In this document: positions 1-5,027 of the stretch, piece after piece | Layout of the letters: every line of letters starts with the position of its first letter | Numbering within the stretch: position 1 is the stretch's first letter | NCBI GenBank assembly: GCA_002361335.1 | Contig: DESS01000314.1 | Location: 24,497-31,210 of the forward strand | DNA length: 6,714 nt | Origin: Richelia sp. UBA3308 | Lineage (GTDB): Bacteria > Cyanobacteriota > Cyanobacteriia > Cyanobacteriales > Nostocaceae | Direction of reading: 5' to 3' | Notes under the pieces: generated by a model | Database searches by the model: none | The model's input: only the letters and a program-made list of their open reading frames with translations | What the model was told of the DNA's origin: nothing | Program-made: the position numbers and the translations under genes

Positions 1-48
1 GGGCTCATAACCCGAAGGTCAGTGGTTCAAATCCACTTCCCGCTACCA
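1..48 (+). tRNA. Initiator tRNA-fMet (CAU), 3' part
   Basis: This is the 3' part of a tRNA cut by the window edge. It starts inside the anticodon stem: GGG (1-3), a 7-nt loop CTCATAA with anticodon CAT at 6-8, then CCC (11-13). Three consecutive G:C pairs next to a CAU loop are the classical hallmark of bacterial initiator tRNA, so fMet is preferred over elongator Met or Ile2. A 5-nt variable loop (16-20) follows. The T arm is AGTGG / TTCAAAT / CCACT (21-37), then the 3' acceptor strand (38-44), discriminator A45 and an encoded CCA (46-48). Position 72 is T; with the usual C1 of initiators this would leave the end pair unpaired, but the 5' half is outside the window. Confidence 0.94.
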
Positions 49-58
49 AATTAGATAT

Positions 59-100
59 AAATAAATCCCTACAATTTCACTGATTGTAGGGATTTATTTT
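59..100 (+). terminator. Intrinsic terminator after the tRNA
   Basis: A perfect 17-bp inverted repeat begins 10 nt after the tRNA CCA. Arm 59-75 pairs with arm 83-99 around the 7-nt loop TTCACTG. The core is TCCCTACA/TGTAGGGA, flanked by A-rich and T-rich ends, so the 3' arm itself forms the T-rich tract. This is the expected shape of a rho-independent terminator for the tRNA transcript. The symmetric A/T flanks would also let it work in the reverse direction. Confidence 0.85.
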
Positions 101-388
101 GTGATGATTATATTGACCAAAAAATAAACACGATACAAGCCCCCGGTATAGGCTGTGGAAAGAAAAAAAATATTCCTTATTTTCAAGCCCCTCGATTTAT
201 CCTCTATGTACTTGATAACTGATAACGCCAAATGACTACTCTCCTGTAAAAGTTTATGGCTAATCTGTACTTAGTATGTTAGAAAAATAATAAAAAAAAG
301 GAACTCGGGTGGAGAGAGTAGGTAACAGGGAATAAAAAATAGTATTTACTATCAAGGTAATTTATAAAGCTAGTAACATTCCCGCTTT

Positions 389-443
389 AGGATTTCAAGC
401 TTTTGAGCAATACTTTTAGCTGTCCGATGTACTGAAAAACCAA
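389..443. repeat. Direct repeat, copy 1
   Basis: The first of two near-identical copies. It begins AGGATTTCAAGCTTTTGAGC and ends TACTGAAAAACCAA, with GTCCGATG in between. Compared with copy 2 it has only a few substitutions and one extra base. The copies start 64 bp apart, with 9 bp between them. The 14-mer TACTGAAAAACCAA (430-443) recurs exactly at 2835-2848 in the other gene-free stretch, so the unit probably belongs to a dispersed family. One frame reads GFQAFEQYF then a stop, so it may be a remnant of coding DNA, but nothing supports a functional protein. Confidence 0.8.
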
Positions 444-452
444 TGTCTAATA

Positions 453-506
453 AGGATTTCAAGCTTTTGAGCAATAATTTTAGTTCCCGATGTACTGAAG
501 AACCAA
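453..506. repeat. Direct repeat, copy 2
   Basis: The second copy of the 54/55-bp unit. It is identical to copy 1 over its first 24 bases and then differs at a few positions, including one missing base before CCGATGTACTGAA and G for A in GAAGAACCAA. The close spacing and high identity point to a recent local duplication or to side-by-side insertion of a dispersed element. No inverted terminal repeats or target-site duplications are evident. Confidence 0.8.
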
Positions 507-744
507 ATTTATAAGCAAATCATGAAAATATTTTTTATACTCTAATATTTTTAATCAGCATAATTATATATTTTTACTATATTGAGTTGTTAATTAGAAA
601 GTTTAAAAAACTTCGATCAAATATTTTTCTATTTTCAATATGTATAGAACAAATTTACGGATTAAAGAAAGATATCAAAAAGCTAGTACCCCCGGGCGTT
701 TGTCAAAAGTATCAAGGTATCAAAGTAATAATTATTATTGCATC

Positions 745-797
745 GGGTTTTCAAGGTTTTGAAACGGGTACTTTATTTAGGCTTCCACTGTACTAGT
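745..797. repeat. Possible diverged third copy of the repeat
   Basis: The segment GGGTTTTCAAGGTTTTGAAA matches the start of copies 1 and 2 with few differences (TTCAAGCTTTTGA against TTCAAGGTTTTGA). TACTTTA, TAG and CTGTACT then recur in the same order with small gaps. The 10-mers TATCAAGGTA and AAAGCTAGTA precede both this segment and copy 1, though in swapped order. The resemblance is by eye only and could be partly chance in AT-rich DNA. Confidence 0.4.
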
Positions 798-949
798 TTC
801 AAATTCGACTGCTAGCTTGGGAAACTAATTGAACGAGAAAATATCAGAAAATCAAAGGGCGTGAGTTCATCCTTGAAATTCTTTATTCCCAGGATTTTGA
901 TATATTCTGGAAAATATTAACCATCCATCGTAATTGGGTAAGTTGAATC

Positions 950-2401
950 ATGGTTTGGAAATTAAAGCGTCCTATTTTAGTGGGAGGAGTGGGTTTATCC
1001 TTTACTCTATGGATGTTAGAAAGTTGGCATCATAAACTGATGCAGCTTGGAGAATTTAGCTTATTAAGTCTGCTTGCAATTGGTGCTGGTTTGTGGTTAA
1101 TAAAACCTTGGAGCACCAAACCTACTAACCAGCAATTAGATGAAATGGCTATCGATAGAGTAATGGTGGAAAATACTATTGCTCAAAGTGCGTACGCCAT
1201 AGATAAATTGCATGAAGTTGCAGGTGATTGTGGAGAAGCCCTAGAAAAAGCAGCTTTGTTGAAAGAAAATATTCCTCAGTTGTATAGTGAATTAGACCGA
1301 GAAGAAATTAAATTAACAGTAACTGGTGGTAAATCGGTAGGTAAAACCACTTTAATTGAAATTTTGCGACAGCAGAATCTTCCATCTGTAGAATGTGTTG
1401 AAACATTACCTTTATTTATTCAAGGGAATTTTGATACTGCTGTTCTAGAAGATGCTGTAAAATCTGACTTAGTGCTGTTTCTCACCAATGGCGATTTAAC
1501 AGAAACACAATTCCAAAGTTTAGAACAATTACAAGCAGAAAATCAACCGTTAATGCTGGTTTACAATAAGCAAGACCAGTATTTACCGGATCAACGTGCT
1601 AGTGTATTGCTATCTTTGAAGCAGCGAATCGGTGAAAATGTCGTAGCCACCGCAGCTTCTCCTCAACCCATCAAAATACGGAAGCATCTGGAAGATAATT
1701 CCGTGCAAGAATGGATGGAGCAACCAGCACCAGATATCGATAATTTAATCCAGCAATTGGATAAAATACTAACTCAAAGACAACAGTTAGTATGGGCAAC
1801 TACTATGAGAAAAGCCAAGTTGCTCAAAACTGAAACAAAAAGCTTGTTAAATGGAGTTAGAAAATTACGTGCAACTCCAATAATTGAACAATATCAGTGG
1901 ATAAGTGCCGCTGCAGCCTTTGCAAACCCAGTACCCGCACTTGATATACTGGCAACTGTGGCAATTAACGCTCAAATGGTAATTGATTTGAGTCGAGTTT
2001 ATCAGCAGAAATTTTCCTTGGAGCAAGCCAAAACCCTTGCTGGTGAAATGGGAAGCTTGATGTTGAAACTTGGTTTAGTGGAACTTTCTACCAAAACTAT
2101 TACTGTAATACTAAAAAGTAATGCCCTTACCTTTGTTGCTGGTGGAGTTGTACAAGGTGTAAGTGCAGCTTATTTAACTAGAATTGCCGGTTTAGCTTTA
2201 ATTGAGTACTTCCAACAACAAGAATTATGCACTTTATCTGGAAGTGAATTCAATTTAGAAAAATTTGGACAAAGTTTACAGCAAGTATTTGCACAAAATC
2301 AGCAAGTGGTATTTTTGCAAAGTTTTGTCAAGCAAGGTGTTAAACGTTTGTTACCAGAATCTGAGAAGGAAGTTGTTGCAATTAAGAATGCAGCAGTTTG
2401 A
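950..2401 (+). CDS. Membrane-anchored P-loop GTPase, DUF697-like
   Basis: A 483-residue protein with the architecture of cyanobacterial Era-like GTP-binding proteins that carry a C-terminal DUF697 region. Two hydrophobic segments near the N-terminus (about 9-25 and 37-51) look like a membrane hairpin. A helical linker (about 62-118) follows, then the G domain. G1 is G126-G-K-S-V-G131-K132-T133 and G4 is N206-K-Q-D209; ATAAS (233-237) is a plausible G5. No DxxG (G3) motif is visible between them: that stretch, about 145-165, reads VECVETLPLFIQGNFDTA, so hydrolysis may be unusual or weak. The C-terminal part contains NPVPALDILATVAINAQMVI (326-345), which resembles DUF697, and a further hydrophobic stretch at 384-417. 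The function of such proteins is unknown; an inner or thylakoid membrane role is inference. The first ATG directly precedes the hydrophobic segment and is kept despite no clear Shine-Dalgarno. The gene appears monocistronic, with a terminator 30 bp downstream. Confidence 0.85.
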   Translation: MVWKLKRPILVGGVGLSFTLWMLESWHHKLMQLGEFSLLSLLAIGAGLWLIKPWSTKPTNQQLDEMAIDRVMVENTIAQSAYAIDKLHEVAGDCGEALEKAALLKENIPQLYSELDREEIKLTVTGGKSVGKTTLIEILRQQNLPSVECVETLPLFIQGNFDTAVLEDAVKSDLVLFLTNGDLTETQFQSLEQLQAENQPLMLVYNKQDQYLPDQRASVLLSLKQRIGENVVATAASPQPIKIRKHLEDNSVQEWMEQPAPDIDNLIQQLDKILTQRQQLVWATTMRKAKLLKTETKSLLNGVRKLRATPIIEQYQWISAAAAFANPVPALDILATVAINAQMVIDLSRVYQQKFSLEQAKTLAGEMGSLMLKLGLVELSTKTITVILKSNALTFVAGGVVQGVSAAYLTRIAGLALIEYFQQQELCTLSGSEFNLEKFGQSLQQVFAQNQQVVFLQSFVKQGVKRLLPESEKEVVAIKNAAV

Positions 2402-2430
2402 TTTTATTTGCCAAGGCAATATTCATGTAG

Positions 2431-2455
2431 AGACGTAGCAATCCTACGTCTTTTT
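2431..2455 (+). terminator. Hairpin terminator from a dispersed palindrome
   Basis: The arms AGACGTAG (2431-2438) and CTACGTCT (2444-2451) form a perfect 8-bp stem with the 5-nt loop CAATC. A run of five T follows (2451-2455). It sits 30 bp after the GTPase stop codon and fits an intrinsic terminator. With its upstream flank, the sequence GTAGAGACGTAGCAAT resembles the left side of a palindrome (about TGTAGAGACGTAGC) that I recall as very common between genes in Nostoc and relatives. Here the right flank is replaced by the T run. The resemblance is from memory. Confidence 0.7.
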
Positions 2456-2834
2456 GTTTATCGTACCTTTATTCGATCTTCCTTAAAGGGAAGGTGGCGA
2501 ATGCCAATCGCAATAGTTAGTCAAGTAAATACAGTATATTTCATCTTTCGATCGCTACATTTAGACGCGCTCGGGAGTTTTAAAATATAGTACTCTAAGT
2601 AGATCAGCAAGAAAAATTATAGTTTAGATCAGGCAAAAGGCAAGAGGTATAAGGTTTTGAGCTTAATTCACTTTTCTTAACATAGTGATATTTTTTTGCG
2701 CCAACTTACTTACTCAAAATAAAAGCAAACTGCTCTATCAACTTCAAAACCTATCCTTATCGGATTGGCGAAGCCAGCACCCAAACAGCGATTGCAATAG
2801 TTTAATTAAGGCAAGGCTTCGTACCATAGCTTCC

Positions 2835-2880
2835 TACTGAAAAACCAAAATTCTCCATCAGACATCTCCAAAAAATGTCT
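2835..2880. repeat. Fragment of a dispersed repeat with a small hairpin
   Basis: It starts with TACTGAAAAACCAA (2835-2848), identical to 430-443 at the end of direct repeat copy 1. A short inverted repeat follows: AGACAT (2860-2865) and ATGTCT (2875-2880), with a 9-nt loop. The minus strand could encode only about 19 residues (MSDGEFWFFSRKLWYEALP) before a stop. This is more likely a piece of a dispersed element than a gene. Confidence 0.45.
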
Positions 2881-3089
2881 ATAACCATTTATACATGGAT
2901 TTTGCCATAATATGATAAATTATACTTAAATATCATCCATTCTTGTATTATTCACATCATTACATCTCCTAAATTTAGCAACTTTTTTTGGATTGCATTT
3001 AATTGAAAACCTTGATATCAAAATTGGAATCAACGCTAAATTTTCCTGTAGAAGCGTTCAATCTATCAAAAATAGTATTATTCTACTTA

Positions 3090-3119
3090 TTGACAACAGA
3101 AAATTATCATTAGTATAAA
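3090..3119 (+). promoter_or_regulatory. Candidate sigma70-type promoter of deoC
   Basis: A perfect -35 hexamer TTGACA (3090-3095) is followed after 18 bp by TATAAA (3114-3119), which matches five of six bases of the -10 consensus. Transcription would be expected to start about 7 nt further on, at about 3126, essentially on the A of the deoC ATG at 3125. The mRNA would then be leaderless or nearly so, which agrees with the absence of a Shine-Dalgarno sequence. GTATAA (3113-3118, 17-bp spacer) is a less good -10 and gives the same conclusion. Confidence 0.45.
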
Positions 3120-3124
3120 GAACG

Positions 3125-3805
3125 ATGGCAGCAGACTATTCCGATATTGATATTGCGCCATTTATCGATCACTCTCTACTTCTTCCTACAGCTACTCAAC
3201 AACAAATTGAGCAATGGTGTGAAGAAGCTGATAGATATCATTTTGCGGCGGTTTGTATACAACCTACTTGGGTACGTTTTGCAGCGGAAATTCTTCATGG
3301 AAAACAACCGAAAGTCTGTACTGTAATCGGTTTTCCTACTGGTGCTAACACTTCGGCAGTCAAACTCTACGAAGCACAAGAAGCTGCAGAAAATGGTGCA
3401 ACTGAATTAGATGTGGTAATCAACTTGGGTTGGTTAAAAGCTGGTAAAACTGAGGAAATACATCGAGAAATCGCCGCGATTTGTGAAGAAACCGGACAAG
3501 TTATCAAGGTAATTTTAGAAACTAATTTATTAACTGATTCCGAAAAAAAACTGGCTGCTGAGGTATCTATGGATGCAGGTGCAGCGTTTCTGAAAACTAG
3601 TACTGGTTGGAATGGTGGTGCAACTCCAGCAGATGTAAAGCTTTTAAAGGAACTAGCAAAAGACAGAATTGAAATTAAAGCTTCTGGGGGTATTCGCAAT
3701 GTTGACCAAGCTTTACAATTAATATTAGCGGGAGCTAATAGATTGGGGACTTCTAGAAGTGTTGATTTACTTCGTCAGCGTCAGGAACTGACAAAGGTTA
3801 AATAA
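3125..3805 (+). CDS. deoC: Deoxyribose-phosphate aldolase
   Basis: A 226-residue class I aldolase (DeoC family, TIM barrel, cytoplasmic). It reversibly cleaves 2-deoxy-D-ribose 5-phosphate into acetaldehyde and glyceraldehyde 3-phosphate, feeding deoxynucleoside carbon into central metabolism. Family landmarks are all present: IDHSLL at 14-19; TVIGFPTG at 66-73; ELDVVIN at 94-100 with the catalytic Asp96; FLKTSTGW at 155-162 with the Schiff-base Lys157; IKASGGIR at 184-191 with the second active-site Lys185; and the phosphate-binding end LGTSR at 207-211. The length is normal for bacterial DeoC and the frame is intact. The ATG is 13 codons before IDHSLL, as expected for the family, and no better start exists. 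It has no clear Shine-Dalgarno and sits right on a predicted promoter. recO follows after 112 bp with no terminator seen, so the two probably form an operon. Confidence 0.96.
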   Translation: MAADYSDIDIAPFIDHSLLLPTATQQQIEQWCEEADRYHFAAVCIQPTWVRFAAEILHGKQPKVCTVIGFPTGANTSAVKLYEAQEAAENGATELDVVINLGWLKAGKTEEIHREIAAICEETGQVIKVILETNLLTDSEKKLAAEVSMDAGAAFLKTSTGWNGGATPADVKLLKELAKDRIEIKASGGIRNVDQALQLILAGANRLGTSRSVDLLRQRQELTKVK

Positions 3806-3815
3806 ACGTTAAAGA

Positions 3816-3920
3816 CCTGTCTGTTAAAGGTTAAAGGTTACTAACTAATAACTAATAACTAACAACTAACAACTAAAGTCTGTGTGTTAAAAGTTACTAA
3901 CTAATAACTAACAACTAATG
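3816..3920 (+). repeat. Fifteen-unit heptamer array reaching the recO start
   Basis: The spacer between deoC and recO is an array of 7-bp units in one unbroken register, 15 units in 105 bp. In order they are CCTGTCT, GTTAAAG twice, GTTACTA, ACTAATA twice, ACTAACA twice, ACTAAAG, TCTGTGT, GTTAAAA, GTTACTA, ACTAATA, ACTAACA, ACTAATG. The series from CCTGTCT to ACTAAAG is repeated in shorter form from TCTGTGT on; 3830-3850 and 3886-3906 match at 20 of 21 bases. Because 7 is not a multiple of 3 and the ACTAAYA units carry TAA, stop codons fall in all three frames. The final ATG is the recO start. Such short tandem repeats are known from heterocystous cyanobacteria. Confidence 0.9.
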
Positions 3921-4862
3921 ACTAGAACCTACAAAGCAACCGGAATTAATTTAAGAGCTACTGCTTTTGGCGAATCCGATAGACTGGTGACGATTTTGAC
4001 CCGGGAATTTGGATTGATTCGAGCTACTGCTCCCGGCGCACGGAAGCATCTTTCTAGTCTTGGTGGGAGAAGCGGTATGTTTGTAGTAAATAAATTACTG
4101 ATTGCAAAAGGACGAAGTATCGATAAAATTACCCAAGCACAAACTATCAAAACTTATCCAGGTTTGGGAGGTGATTTGGGTAAATTGGCAGCTTCTCAGT
4201 ATTTAGCGGAAATAGTACTTGCTCAAGCATTAAGCGAACAACCTCAAGATGAATTGTTTGACTTATTTAACGAACATCTAAGTCGTTTAGAAGAATTATC
4301 CGCTACGAGTCAGAATGTTTTAGCGTATCTGGTGCATGGTGTTTTTGGGCTTTTAGCTTGTAGTGGTTTAAAGCCTCAAGTAGAAGCTTGTTGTTTAACA
4401 GGCAATCCGGTTACACCAGATTTTACTAATGGGAAATCTCAGGTAGGTTTTAGTATTAATGCTGGTGGGGTTGTCAGTTTGTCTGCTTGGGAAAATCTAC
4501 GAACTAAAGTAGAAAAAGGCAGAATGGAACAAAATAATCGGGTAGATAAAGCTTCTGTTGTCAAAGATAATAAGAGTAGAAGTTATTCTTTAACTCCTAA
4601 AACGACTTCTGAGTACCCCGTTTATGAAACCATTGTTCATCAAGAAGAATTACCCGCTTTGCTACGTCGTTTGAATGCTATTGAGCTAAATTTATTACAG
4701 CTATTGCTTCAACCTGAGATAATAGAAGAAGTTGCTACGAGTGAACACTGGTTATACATTGAACGTATTTTACGACAATATACTCAATACCATTTCGGTC
4801 GTTCAATTCGTTCGGCAGCTTTAATAGACTCTTATTTTGGGACAAATTATGGCTCAGTTTAA
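3918..4862 (+). CDS. recO: DNA repair protein RecO
   Basis: A 314-residue RecO, the mediator of the RecFOR pathway that binds SSB and single-stranded DNA, anneals strands and helps load RecA at gaps. The N-terminal OB-fold region (about 1-85) shows the family wording: YKATGINLRATAFGESDRLV (5-24), LTREFGLIRATAPGARK (27-43) and SSLGGRSGMF (46-55). The helical domain has YLAEIVLAQ (95-103). The four-Cys zinc motif of some RecO proteins (for example Deinococcus) is absent: only Cys148, Cys158 and Cys159 occur there and no second CxxC follows, as in zinc-free forms such as E. coli RecO. A polar, charged segment (about 194-240) precedes the C-terminal helices (about 244-303), making the protein longer than the common 240-270 residues. 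The ATG lies in the last unit of the heptamer array and has no Shine-Dalgarno, but MTRTYKATGI fits the family N-terminus. Likely co-transcribed with deoC. Confidence 0.94.
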   Translation: MTRTYKATGINLRATAFGESDRLVTILTREFGLIRATAPGARKHLSSLGGRSGMFVVNKLLIAKGRSIDKITQAQTIKTYPGLGGDLGKLAASQYLAEIVLAQALSEQPQDELFDLFNEHLSRLEELSATSQNVLAYLVHGVFGLLACSGLKPQVEACCLTGNPVTPDFTNGKSQVGFSINAGGVVSLSAWENLRTKVEKGRMEQNNRVDKASVVKDNKSRSYSLTPKTTSEYPVYETIVHQEELPALLRRLNAIELNLLQLLLQPEIIEEVATSEHWLYIERILRQYTQYHFGRSIRSAALIDSYFGTNYGSV

Positions 4863-4890
4863 AAAATATGTGAATATATTTGATGTTTTT

Positions 4891-4944
4891 GCAGCATTTT
4901 GCCAAAAAACTGGGTTAAAAAACCGATAAGCTGCTATTTTTTGG
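4891..4944 (+). terminator. Weak candidate terminator after recO
   Basis: Two mutually exclusive pairings can be drawn about 30 bp after the recO stop. GCAGC (4891-4895) can pair with GCTGC (4930-4934), followed closely by TATTTTTT. Alternatively CCAAAAAA (4902-4909) can pair with TTTTTTGG (4937-4944), enclosing a small GGTT/AACC hairpin (4913-4924). The first pairing plus T run resembles an imperfect intrinsic terminator, but the loop is long and the stem short. Whether recO and the MFS gene are separate transcripts stays open. Confidence 0.25.
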
Positions 4945-5027
4945 TTAGTGGGGTTGATTTTCCTTATTTACCCAATTAACTATATTTTTTCAAGTCCACC
5001 ATAAACTAAAGTACAACCACAAACGAA

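Larger units (their letters stand above)
101..949. other. Gene-poor intergenic stretch
   Basis: About 850 bp between the tRNA terminator and the GTPase gene with no convincing gene. The longest open frame, 587-796 on +, has no ribosome-binding site, an Ile/Lys-rich composition and no family resemblance, and its 3' end coincides with a degenerate repeat copy. The stretch holds a 54/55-bp direct repeat (389-443 and 453-506), a weaker relative at about 745-797, and two shared 10-mers: TATCAAGGTA at 350-359 and 710-719, and AAAGCTAGTA at 366-375 and 679-688. The segment near 310-332, with its GGTAACAGGGAA-like wording, recalls the short tandem repeats of Nostocales. The GTPase promoter should lie near the end of this stretch, but I see no well-spaced -35/-10 pair. 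Confidence 0.6.
2456..3124. other. Gene-free stretch with degenerate repeat pieces
   Basis: About 670 bp with no credible gene; the open frame 2408-2590 crosses the terminator hairpin and has no start signal. Visible pieces: GGCGAATGCCAATCGCAATAGTT-type wording near 2497-2519 and a relative near 2766-2803 (GGCGAAGCC, then GCGATTGCAATAGTTT), which share the string GCAATAGTT; a HIP1-like TCGATCGC near 2548-2555; AGGCAAAAGGCAAGAGG near 2630-2646, like the short tandem repeats of this group; and the repeat-related segment at 2835-2880. The last 35 bp hold a candidate deoC promoter. No tRNA, riboswitch or known small RNA was recognised. Confidence 0.55.

Noticed and set aside
587..796. Open frame of 69 codons on + (MLIRKFKK...)
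   Set aside because: No ribosome-binding site, no recognisable family, a composition expected of AT-rich non-coding DNA, and its 3' end overlaps a degenerate repeat copy.
873..906. TTGAAA ... TATATT as a promoter of the GTPase gene
   Set aside because: The spacer is 22 bp, too long for a normal sigma70-type promoter.
2435..2447. GTA...TAC as a possible NtcA site
   Set aside because: The spacing between GTA and TAC is 7 bases, not 8, and it lies in a terminator hairpin downstream of a gene.
2408..2590. Open frame of 60 codons on + after the GTPase
   Set aside because: It runs through the terminator hairpin and repeat pieces and has no start signal or family resemblance.
3176..3699. Minus-strand open frames within deoC
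   Set aside because: They are antisense shadows of a well-conserved aldolase gene.
3816..3920. CRISPR-like array between deoC and recO
   Set aside because: The units are contiguous 7-mers with no unique spacers; this is a simple short tandem repeat.
3929..4150. Minus-strand open frame within recO
   Set aside because: It is antisense to the conserved RecO N-terminal domain with no independent support.
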